Origin: Spirogloea muscicola
Lineage: Eukaryota; Streptophyta; Zygnematophyceae; Spirogloeales; Spirogloeaceae
NCBI GenBank assembly: GCA_009602725.1
Contig: WELB01000053.1
Span: forward strand, 739,568-754,273
DNA length: 14,706 bases
Direction of reading: 5' to 3'
This document shows, in pieces, positions 1-6,449 of the stretch; position 1 is the stretch's first letter; every line of letters begins with the position of its first letter. The notes under the pieces are model-generated. The model saw nothing but the letters and a program-made list of their open reading frames with translations, had not been told where the DNA came from and made no database searches. A program made the position numbers and the translations under genes.

Positions 1-162
1 ATAGAATGCGGCTCTCGCTTTGTTTGCTGCGCTCGCAAGCCTTGGCTCTTCATCAACGTGCAGGGCGCGCTCTAAGTCGGGCATCCGGCTTTCGTGGCGG
101 CGCTCCAGCTCCCCAAGTTAGCTTGTCCGATTTGTTTGTGCTCTCCCGTGGGTACTAATGTC
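1..162. other. Non-coding left flank
   Basis: I see no supported gene here. The stretch around 112-163 (GTTAGCTTGTCCGATTTG, then CCCGTGGGTACTAATGTC) has counterparts at 2116-2150 and 3383-3400, so at least its right half belongs to the repeat mosaic that follows. Confidence 0.5.
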
Positions 163-676
163 ACCTTAGGCACCTTAGTTTAGGTCTCTATATTATGTAG
201 CCTTGTTAAGTTTGCACTCGCCTCTGCTTGAACTGTGTGTTGGCTTGAATTGGCCTCCCTTTTCATTTCATGCGCCCCGCGCGCCTTCCCCCCCTTCTTG
301 GGCTTCTTGCTCGGCAGTGGCCCCAGCGACTTGCACGAGCCGTGCGAACGGTCGGCTGGACCAAGAGCTGGCCTCTCCCTCCAATCTCCATGGCAGCGCA
401 GCGGCTCCACCGGCACCTTCCCGCCCAGCCCACGCGGGCGCTCCTCGCGCCCGCCCGGCCGCCCCGCGGTCGCCGCCCGGCCTCGGCCGGGCCGCCCGCC
501 CGCCCCGCTCTTCACGTGGCCCCCCCTGTTGAAAGAGAAAAAGAGAGAAGGCGCGCGGAGCGCAGGAAGTGAAAGGGAGGCAGGCCACTTCAAGCCAATA
601 CATTGTCGAGGCAGAGTTTAGTGCAAACTGAACAAAGCTACATGACACGGGGACCTACACTAAGGTGCCTAAGAGT
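163..676. repeat. Foldback element with arms of about 125 bp and a GC-rich centre
   Basis: The left arm (about 165-290) matches the reverse complement of the right arm (about 541-674). Shared blocks in order are TTAGGCACCTTAG, TAGGTC, ATGTAGC, TTTGCACT, TTGGCTTGAA.TGGCCT, TTTCA.TTC.TGCGC and CCGCGCGCCTT. The arms are imperfect, with several substitutions and short indels, which points to an old insertion. The 250 bp between them are very GC-rich and open in several frames, but I see no recognisable protein. No convincing target-site duplication flanks it. It could be a MITE or foldback transposon, or an inverted duplication of a promoter-like block; parts of the left arm recur alone near 3384-3490. 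Confidence 0.75.
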
Positions 677-719
677 GGTCCATCCTCCCCCGTTCTGCCA
701 TAGCCTCTTCAGGCCTACC

Positions 720-784
720 TTGTCAATACTTTTCGGGCTGGCTTCTCACAGCCCTTGCCCCCATTGGGAGAGCCACTTCTTCAG
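720..784 (+). repeat. Two-hairpin repeat, subfamily A, copy 1
   Basis: The unit starts TTGTCAATACTTTTCGGGCT. A first dyad (GGGCTG...CAGCCC) is followed by a second short dyad with the core CCCCCATTGGG and then GAGCCACTTCTTC. It is preceded at about 672-719 by the leader GTTCTGCCATAGCCTCTTCA followed by GGCC, which also precedes other copies. Confidence 0.8.
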
Positions 785-908
785 ATAGCAGGGAAACGAT
801 GAAACGTACTCCTGCCCTTCTTACCATGTGACTGGCTTCTCCGCCCTCTCTACCTGCCTCTTCAGGCCCCGCAGTCGCTGCTTAGCTCGTAGTTTGGCCC
901 CTTCGAAC

Positions 909-976
909 CTTGTCAATTCTTTTCGGGCTGGCTTCTCACAGCCCTTGCCCCCATTGGGAGAGCCACTTCTTCTCTC
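909..976 (+). repeat. Two-hairpin repeat, subfamily A, copy 2
   Basis: Nearly identical to the copy at 720-784, 190 bp downstream. It is preceded by the shared leader TTTGGCCCCTTCGAACC. The spacer between the two copies (785-908) shows only scattered repeat pieces and no gene. Confidence 0.8.
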
Positions 977-1071
977 CTCTCTACCTGAGGCTGCTTAGCA
1001 GAGGTTACTGAGTAATACGTTCCTGCTTTGATTCTTGTTGTGCTTGTTTTTCGTAGCGCTTCCCCTGGACC

Positions 1072-1201
1072 CCTTCTCGCTGGCTTTGCCAGCCCCTCTT
1101 CTCTATGGGCGCGCACTTCTCTTCTCGTACTTTGTTCCTTCTTTTTTGGGCTGGCTTTTCCAGCCCCTATCCTCAATGGGCGAGCCCTTTCTTCTCCTCT
1201 C
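1072..1201 (+). repeat. Two diverged two-hairpin repeats in tandem
   Basis: One copy spans about 1072-1125, with the dyad GCTGGCTTTGCCAGC and then CTATGGGCGCGCAC. The second spans 1141-1201, with GGGCTGGCTTTTCCAGCCCC and then CTCAATGGGCGAGCCC. Both keep the two-part layout but have the ATGGGCG.GC second block rather than the ATTGGGAGAGCC block of subfamily A. Confidence 0.7.
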
Positions 1202-1288
1202 TACGCTCCGCTTGGAGCTACTGAGCTCCCATTCGCTGTGGTCTCCTGCATAGCTGTGTGGTTGTTGGCGCTTTCCGGCCCCTCTAAA

Positions 1289-1344
1289 TCTTGCTGTTTC
1301 TTTGCAAACTTGTTCATTCTTTCTGGGCTGCCCCCTCCCCCTTC
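1289..1344 (+). repeat. Direct repeat, unit 1 (partner at 1835-1885)
   Basis: The block CTGTTTCTTTGCA, CTTGTTCATTCTTTCTGGGC and TGCCCCCTCCCCCT occurs here and again at about 1835-1885. It is a degenerate two-hairpin unit in which the first dyad has been replaced by a C-rich run. Confidence 0.7.
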
Positions 1345-1400
1345 GGAAGAAAGTGCTCGCCCATTGAGAAGAGGGGCTGGCAAAGCCAGCCCGAAAAGAG

Positions 1401-1593
1401 TGGACGATGTCCAAAGCCAAAGAAAAGAGGTGCCGAAAAAAGGACTACACTTCAAAACACTACAAAACGCAAGACGATGCAAAGGGAAGCTCAGTACCCG
1501 CGAGTGAGCAACATCATTACGGAGTAGCTCGCTGCAGGGAAAGAGGCACTCCGCCGAGACCTAGAGGCGGCAGCCATAGCACGGCCTGCTCGC
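1401..1593 (+). repeat. 193-bp direct repeat, copy 1 (partner at 2745-2937)
   Basis: Runs from TGGACGATGTCCAAAGCC to CACGGCCTGCTCGC. It aligns along its whole length with 2745-2937, sharing GGGAAGCTCAGTACCC, CGAGTGAGCAACGTC/ATC and TAGCTCGCTGCAGGGAAAGA, with scattered differences. In the second copy it is the interior of the MITE-like element at 2694-3007; here it has a different left arm. Confidence 0.8.
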
Positions 1594-1693
1594 TGTCTCA
1601 GTCCTTAGCACTCCGACTCCTTCAGACTGACGAGAGGTTACTGAGAGTTCGCTTACTGCTGTCTCAGTCCTTAGCACTCCGACTCCTTCAGAC
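1592..1693 (+). repeat. 36-bp direct duplication
   Basis: The 36-bp block starting GCTGTCTCAGTCCTTAGCAC and ending CCTTCAGAC occurs at 1592-1627 and again, exactly, at 1658-1693. The 30-bp spacer contains GAGGTTACTGAGAG, a motif family also seen near 1000, 1930, 2150 and 4311. Confidence 0.9.
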
Positions 1694-1820
1694 CTTGTCC
1701 ATTCTTTTGGGCTGGCCTCTCCCAGCCACCAGTTAATCTGGCCGCGCTTGCTCTTCAGACCTTGTCCATTCTTTTGGGCTGGCCTCTCCCAGCCACCAGT
1801 TAATCTGGCCGCGCTTGCTC
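1687..1820 (+). repeat. 67-bp tandem duplication of a subfamily B repeat
   Basis: Two perfect units lie head to tail at 1687-1753 and 1754-1820. Each holds TTGTCCATTCTTTTGGGCTG, the dyad GGCTGGCCTCTCCCAGCC, a second dyad CCAGTTAATCTGG and then CCGCGCTTGCTC. Units this alike suggest a recent duplication. Confidence 0.95.
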
Positions 1821-1975
1821 CTTTGGAAGAGGGCTGTTTCTTTGCAGCCTTGTTCATTCTTTCTGGGCTGCCCCCTCCCCCTAAACTCTGCCATCCAGGC
1901 ATCGGTTAGCGACCTGTATGTTTTGACCCGTGGTTACTGAGCGGGTCAATCTACTGTAGCTTATGTAGGTCTTAA

Positions 1976-2037
1976 GATGTGCTTGCCTTTATAATTGGCC
2001 ATTTGGCCTTCGTTTGTTTCAAATACACGACATTCCT
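1976..2037 (+). repeat. GGCCATTTGGCC module, copy 1
   Basis: The block GATGTGCTTGCCTTT, TTGGCCATTTGGCCTTCG and TTTGTTTCAAATACACGA occurs here and again at 2390-2448. A partial copy is at 3328-3358 and a diverged trace at about 9757-9800. It contains the perfect dyad GGCC-ATTT-GGCC. Confidence 0.85.
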
Positions 2038-2045
2038 TCTTTGGC

Positions 2046-2117
2046 TTTGGACATTGTCCATTCTTTTCGGGCTGGCTTTGTCAGCTCCTCTTCTCTCTGG
2101 GGGAGCACTTTCTTCCG
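2046..2117 (+). repeat. Two-hairpin repeat, intermediate type
   Basis: TTGGACATTGTCCATTC is followed by TTTTCGGGCTGGCTTTGTCA and GGGGGAGCACTTTC. The start carries its own small dyad (GGACATTGTCC). It matches the reverse complement of 1350-1425. Confidence 0.75.
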
Positions 2118-2161
2118 GCAGCTAGTCTGTCGGATTTGAGACTCCTCACTCGTAGCTACTG

Positions 2162-2357
2162 AGTGGTCCATCCTCCACCCGTTCTGACATAGCATCTTCA
2201 GGCCCCTCCGTCATTGTGGCTTTAGGCCCCTCCGTCATTTGGCCCCTTCAAAGCTTTATCAATTCTCCTCAATGGGCGAGCCCTTCTTCTTCTTTGTCAA
2301 TCCTTTTCGGGCTGGCTTTTCACGGCCCGTGCCCCCATTGGGAGAGCCACTTCTTCT
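2162..2357 (+). repeat. Leader module plus two subfamily A repeats
   Basis: The leader (GTGGTCCATCCTCCACCCGT, then CATAGCATCTTCAGGCCCCT and CCGTCATTTGGCCCCTTC) has an internal duplication of AGGCCCCTCCGTCATT. It runs into a deleted copy at about 2248-2290, which jumps from CAATTCTCC to CAATGGGCGAGCCC, and then a full copy at 2294-2357. Confidence 0.75.
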
Positions 2358-2389
2358 TTGCAAGAGCAGGAGTACGCCCCCTTCTTTAG

Positions 2390-2448
2390 ATGTGCTTGCC
2401 TTTGTACTTGGCCATTTGGCCTTCGTTTGTTTCAAATACACGAAATTT
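2390..2448 (+). repeat. GGCCATTTGGCC module, copy 2
   Basis: Nearly identical to 1976-2037, again with TTGGCCATTTGGCCTTCG and TTTGTTTCAAATACACGA. It stands directly between two subfamily A copies. Confidence 0.85.
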
Positions 2449-2454
2449 TGTTAC

Positions 2455-2595
2455 AACCGTTCTGCCATCGCGCTTCAGGCCCCTCCGTCATTTGGCCCCT
2501 TCGCCCCTTTGTCAATTCTTTTCGGGCTGGCTTTTCGCAGCCCCTGCCCCCGCTGGGAGAGCCACTTCTTCTTCTTCTTCTTCTTTGGAAGAGCT
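2455..2595 (+). repeat. Leader plus subfamily A repeat with CTT run
   Basis: The leader CGTTCTGCCATCGCGCTTCA and GGCCCCTCCGTCATTTGG precedes a full unit at about 2508-2572. The unit ends in a short CTT microsatellite (2565-2585) that has grown from the GAGCCACTTCTTC end common to other copies. Confidence 0.8.
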
Positions 2596-2693
2596 CATTG
2601 TTCCACTGTTCCTGGCTCCGGCGCCCCCTCCCCCACCGACGACTGTGTACTTAGCTGCTTAGCGCTCTTTAGGCCCCTCCATCATTGACAAGG

Positions 2694-3007
2694 AAGCAAG
2701 CGCGGCCAGATTAACTGGTGGCTGGGAGAGGCCAGCCGAAAGAATGGACAATGTCCAAAGCCAAAGAAAGAGGAGCCGGAAAATGGACTACACTACAAAA
2801 CACTGCAGAAGACAGAGACGATGCAGAGGGAAGCTCAGTACCCACGAGTGAGCAACGTCAGGTCTGAGTAGCTCGCTGCAGGGAAAGAGGCACTCCGCCG
2901 AGACCCAGAGGCGGCGGCCATAGCACGGCCTGCTCGCGCGTGGACGGCGTGTCCATTCTTTTGGGCTGGCCTCTCCCAGCCACCAGTTAATCTGGCCGCG
3001 CTTGCTT
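2694..3007. mobile_element. MITE-like element with 57/58-bp terminal inverted repeats
   Basis: The left end 2694-2750 is the reverse complement of the right end 2950-3007, with about one mismatch and one indel. Both ends contain AAGCAAGCGCGGCCAGATTA, the dyad GGCTGGGAGAGGCCAGCC and AGAATGGACA (left-arm sense). The 200-bp interior has no coding capacity that I can support and is shared with 1401-1593. Total length (314 bp), long terminal inverted repeats and lack of coding fit a non-autonomous DNA element. No clear target-site duplication is visible. The ends are subfamily B two-hairpin repeats, so it may instead be two inverted repeats flanking a unique block. Confidence 0.7.
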
Positions 3008-3242
3008 TGTGGGCAAGGGAGCGTTGAAGCGATACGGCCAGGCGCATGCGGAAGACTTTTGCGAGCGAACCGGCGGCGTTGAAGCCGGGCATCGCCCCTG
3101 GCAGACCCGGCCGCCGGTCAATGGCCTGGCGAGCAAGCCGCTGAAGGAGACCCAGCCAGCGGCTGCCGAAAGCCCCGTGTACATCCATCGCCAGGGCCGC
3201 AAATTCATATCCGACCGGGTGATCAGCATATTTTCGCTCCTT
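3006..3242 (-). pseudogene. Reverse-transcriptase-like C-terminal fragment of a retroelement
   Basis: The minus-strand frame gives about 79 residues with a layout I associate with the C-terminal part of plant and algal non-LTR reverse-transcriptase polyproteins: a basic KERKY start, VGYEFAALAMDVHGAFGSRW, a variable linker, then RLAVSLQRSLA, resembling the usual L-S-V-A-L-Q-R-G-N block. The fragment ends exactly where the MITE-like element begins (3007). At its other side it passes into a two-hairpin leader. No polymerase palm motif is present, so this is a remnant. The match is from memory of the family, so the call is moderate. Confidence 0.5.
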
Positions 3243-3252
3243 GCCCCGGGCC

Positions 3253-3330
3253 GATCCATCATTTGGCCCCTTCGAACCTTTGTCAATTCTTCTTCGGGCT
3301 GGCATTCCACAGCCCTTGCCCCCATTGGCC
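3253..3330 (+). repeat. Leader plus two-hairpin repeat, subfamily A
   Basis: CATCATTTGGCCCCTTCGAA leads into TTTGTCAATTCTTCTTCGGG and the dyad CTGG...CAGCCC, then CCCCCATTGGCC. The unit is broken off there and joined to the second half of the GGCCATTTGGCC module (GGCCTTCGTTTGTTCCAAAT). Confidence 0.75.
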
Positions 3331-3383
3331 TTCGTTTGTTCCAAATACACGATATTCCATGGGGAGTGCCCCCCTATCTTCTT

Positions 3384-3490
3384 ACTCGTGGGCACTAACG
3401 TCGCACAGTTACTGACAGCCCCCTCACTGTGTTGGCTTGAATTGGCCTCCTCATTATTTCATGCGCTCCGCGCGCCTTCTCTCAGCATAG
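3384..3490 (+). repeat. Partial copy of the foldback-element arm
   Basis: CGTGGGCACTAACGTC resembles 147-163. TGTGTTGGCTTGAATTGGCC, TCCTCATTATTTCATGCGC and CCGCGCGCCTTCTCTC match the left arm of the 163-676 element at 235-290. The middle of the arm is missing. Confidence 0.7.
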
Positions 3491-3545
3491 GGCTTCGTTT
3501 CCTGTAGCCCCACGTTGTGCAGTCGTGAACAGTGCGCAGGCTTCG

Positions 3546-3590
3546 ATTGGCCACTCCGGTCACGTCATGCGCAACGCGCGCCTCCCTCTC
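3546..3590 (+). promoter_or_regulatory. Candidate promoter block of the plus-strand gene
   Basis: GATTGGCCA (an inverted CCAAT box) is followed by GGTCACGTCATGCGC (TGACG/CRE-like core) and AACGCGCGCCTCCC, immediately before a long GC-rich tract. The same order (ATTGGCC, TCATGCGC, CGCGCGCC) occurs in the repeat arms at 245-285 and 3445-3485, so it may be repeat-derived. No transcription start can be seen from sequence alone. Confidence 0.35.
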
Positions 3591-4410
3591 CCCGCCGTTA
3601 CGCGCGCCCTCCGCCCCGGCACACGTGCTGCCGGCTGCCTCGGCTGCGCCCCCCCGCCCCGGGGTGCCGCCTGGCCCGCCACCCGCGGCCGCCGGCGGGG
3701 CGTGACGCCCGGCCTCCCCCCTCTGGGACGATCGCCCACCGGGGGCCCGAGCGCGGTGACCGGCACGGCTCCGACCTCCGGCACGCCCGCACACATTGGC
3801 CGCATTGGCATCTTGCGCCACGCAGCACATCCTGCAGGCGCTCCGCAGACCGCCGCAATGCTCTGCATCCCCGAGCGCCCGCTCGCTTCCGCCACGCTGG
3901 GGAGACGAAGGCGGAGAGGTGCGAGGACAAGCCCTCCGACGGCCACTTCCTCCCTTATGCGTGCATGCGATCGACTCGCAATAGCGCCTCCGAGCAGTGG
4001 CTGGGGCTGCTCGGCCTCTCTTTCCACTCGCGACGCCGCCGAGAACCGGGCCCTGTGCACTGGTCGGCCAGGCCCCCTCGCGCACAGCCCTTCAGGTCGG
4101 ACATCCCCCTCCCACGATCGCAAGCGCATCCGCACGGTGCACAGTGCACCTCCGTGCTGGCACGCTTGAGCTGCTGAAGCCGGGCTTGCACCTTTCCCCA
4201 CCTTTCCCCACCTTTGCATCGCCGCGTTGGTCGTGCCCTTGCAGCAGCCTCTGGCTTGCGCAGCGGGGTTGCTCTTCCTCCCCTCAGCTCATCTGACTTC
4301 CTACTGCTGACACGGGGTTACTAAGAGCTCCCTGGCTGTCTAGCCTGTGGCTCCGTCATGAACACCTGTATGCATCTGGCTGGCTTTCACAGCCGCTCTT
4401 TTAATATCAG
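3591..4410 (+). other. GC-rich tract, probable 5' part of the plus-strand gene
   Basis: About 600 bp are very GC-rich and open in several frames on both strands, as expected from composition alone. No frame gives a domain I recognise. The position, after a promoter-like block and before supported plus-strand exons, suggests leader and first exon(s). Short direct repeats of CACCTTTCCC lie at about 4191-4215. Near 4378-4396 there is a relic of the first hairpin (GGCTGGCTTTCACAGCC), probably within an intron. Confidence 0.4.
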
Positions 4411-6117
4411 CAGCCGTTTCCCCACCCCCGTCTGCCCGAGCTCCGGCCACGCAAGAGCTACATGAGCCACTGAGTCAGCGAGAGCTGCTCATCCTGGTGA
4501 TTCGCGAGGAGGTCGCCGACTGCATGTGGCGCTTGTGCACAGGTGTTTGCAAACCAGGAGCGTCCATCAGTATGCCAGGTTGGTAGGGGTGCAGGCTAGT
4601 GGGTGCAGGGCAATTCTGGGCGTCTCTGCGCCACACAGGCTGTGTGACCATCATACGTGGGCCGCGCTCACTCCAGGGTAGGAGAATGCGCGCGGCTTGG
4701 AGCCAGCATGTTTGTCACCTCCAGGGCCACGAGTGTTGGTCAGCATCCAACGATAGTGCAGTAGCGAGCAATTTAGCATTTGCTGGCAACACTCTTTGCC
4801 ATCTATTACAGTCCTCCGAGCTGCAGCGCCCACTCATGTCGGCACCTGCATGCCCATGGAAGCTGACGCAATGACGCATGACAGAGGTCTTGGACTGGCC
4901 TCCTTGAGGTTGCTCGGCAGCCAGATCGAAATTGCAAGCCCGCATCACGACAAGGGCGGGGTCATCAGAGTCCAGCCTCCCATACTCGTTCACCAGTTTC
5001 ATTCAAGGAAAGATCAAGGAATTGGTGGTGCAGGAGTGCTTCCGACAGAGTGCTAGAGTATGCACGTGTGCATAACTGCTCTGTACATGCAGCAGGCGTA
5101 TCAGGACCTGACACGGCTGCTGGCTACAGAGGTCCATGTCTTCCATGGCACTTGTTACCTCCTCGTGTTGCTGGGAATTTTAAGGACCTCTGCGCAGTTG
5201 CGTTTGAACATACACATTGCTGAATAAGTGCAGCTTCCAAGCACGGGCTGCCAATTGACCGGTCTCAGAGAAGTTACACTTGTGTTAGTTGCGACAGCAG
5301 ACAGCTTCTTAAAGACACTGGCTGCCATTAGTCGCTCGCCACGACAAACGACGAGATCAGTGGGGTCTGCCCAGCCGATCAGAAGGCCATTTTAAATCTG
5401 GTACTGCAGGGGCGACGCATATACAGAGTATTCAGACCTTCCCTACAAGCATTCTTCTGCAACATACCAAACCATTCGCAGCTGGACCAATGTCCAGCAT
5501 AGCCACCTTGCAAATCTTGACAAGGCTTTGGCGGCGGCCCAGGCAATGTGCAATTCCTGGACATATATCCACCTCTCAAGGTGGCGCCACACTAGGCCCG
5601 CCACTGTAGGAGACTGATTTATGCCCGACTCAGTGATGACAGCCCAGCTCTGTCGACTGAAGGTGCTGGCTGGCGCAGCATGTTGCAAATATTACACTGC
5701 CTCCGTAGACGGGGTTAGGGTGCAGCAAGGCTGCTGATTTGCTGCATGGGCAACAAACATGTCTTGGCTGGGCGCGCCTGTCCTCGTGCCCAGACCTCAT
5801 AGATGTCATGAAGATAGGATGCACAGTCAATCCTGTCCTGATTGGCACACAATGCCATAGGCACAGCCCACGACATAGTCACACTACCCCATGTCAGGCA
5901 TCTGTAAGTTGGAGTATGGTTGCCCTGTGTTTATTGCCCATTGTTGGCGATTCCCACATGCCAAGAGCTCGACGACATTGTTGAGACCGCAACCGCGGAG
6001 GCAAACAGTCAGAGTGCCTGCAGGTGGATGAATATGCTCATAGGGAAGCCCATTGGCACCGATTGTACCCTTGTCAACCCAGATTCGTTGCTTTCGGCAA
6101 CAGCAGCCACGGTTTAA
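4411..6117 (+). CDS. Unrecognised multi-exon gene (helical protein), 5' part unresolved
   Basis: I do not recognise the product. Exons linked by splice motifs and matching phase are 4411-4542 (contains QELHEPLSQRELLILVIREE), 4609-4677 (FWASLRHTGCVTIIRG), 4812-4886 and 4969-5057 (SFTSFIQGKIKELVVQECFR, donor GTATGC). The next, 5093-5131 (QAYQDLTRLLATE), fits in phase 0. Further blocks are one from 5301 (SFLKTLAAISRSP), 5410-5580 (TYQTIRSWTNVQHSHLANLD, then KALAAAQAM), 5643-5713 (GWRSMLQILHCL), one from about 5790 (DLIDVMKIGC) and a last one from about 5963 to the TAA at 6115-6117 (ELDDIVETATAEA). Joins between 5131 and 5410 and after 5713 are not settled, because the phases available there imply introns under 50 bp. 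The visible parts are mostly amphipathic helix. Exons upstream of 4411 are missing. It converges on the RING gene. Confidence 0.5.
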
Positions 6118-6449
6118 CACAAGTACAGGCGATGCTGAAGGCCTAAATCGGCTCCTACTGAAGCTGCATGTTGCTGCGCGACCTCACCACCCCCAACCGA
6201 CTTTGAGAAAAGCTGCAGAGGTAAGTTGACTGTATAGATGCATGCTGCACCAGGTCTCCATAGTACAGTATCACCAAAGCTCAGTCCGCATTTCCTATCT
6301 GCCTGCTGCTCCTGATGAGCTACTCTCCACACACAGACTGCCTCATCACGCATGTCATGAAGCCAAGAAGAAGTGCAAAGGGGCTTGTGGGAGGGAACAA
6401 GACCTAGAACCCGACACCTGGCACGAGGACAAGAGTCTAACAGGGAGGC
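6118..6449. other. Gap between two convergent genes
   Basis: This lies between the stop of the plus-strand gene and the stop of the minus-strand RING gene and presumably holds both 3' UTRs. Frames are open on both strands, but none looks coding. I see no TGTAA (the usual chlorophyte poly(A) signal) in the expected place on the minus strand. Confidence 0.5.

Larger units (their letters stand above)
1354..2115. repeat. Nested inverted-repeat block with related arms
   Basis: The left arm at 1350-1425 reads AGTGCTCGCCCATTGAGAAG, then a palindromic core GGGCTGGCAAAGCCAGCCC, then GAAAAGAGTGGAC and TGTCCAAAGCC. The reverse complement of the right arm at about 2036-2117 matches it in order (AGTGCTC, GAGAAGAGG, AGCC, GAAAAGAATGGAC, TGTCCAAAGCC). 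The 600 bp between hold a 193-bp block repeated elsewhere, a 36-bp direct duplication and a 67-bp tandem duplication. It is either one old element with later insertions or a chance assembly of independent copies. Confidence 0.6.

Noticed and set aside
720-2572. Regularly recurring units suggestive of a CRISPR array
   Set aside because: Units are too long and diverged, occur in both orientations and have irregular spacers; the rest of the window is eukaryotic with spliced genes.
1028-2688. Frames repeatedly encoding peptides like SGWLFQPLPPLGEPLL
   Set aside because: They are translations of the two-hairpin repeats in different frames, and inverted copies break them. No start, splice or codon pattern supports a protein.
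3009-3398. Plus-strand frame through the fragment at 3009-3240 looking like a bacterial gene
   Set aside because: The minus-strand frame of the same DNA fits a retroelement polyprotein tail better, and the plus frame runs straight into a repeat.
3459-4219. Overlapping long frames on both strands
   Set aside because: At this GC content stops are rare, so open frames are expected. None shows a domain, and strands and frames contradict one another.
4715-5002. Minus-strand frame of 95 codons with a protein-like sequence
   Set aside because: It overlaps plus-strand exons at 4812-4886 and 4969-5057 that are linked in phase by good splice sites to neighbours on both sides; no minus-strand partner exons were found.
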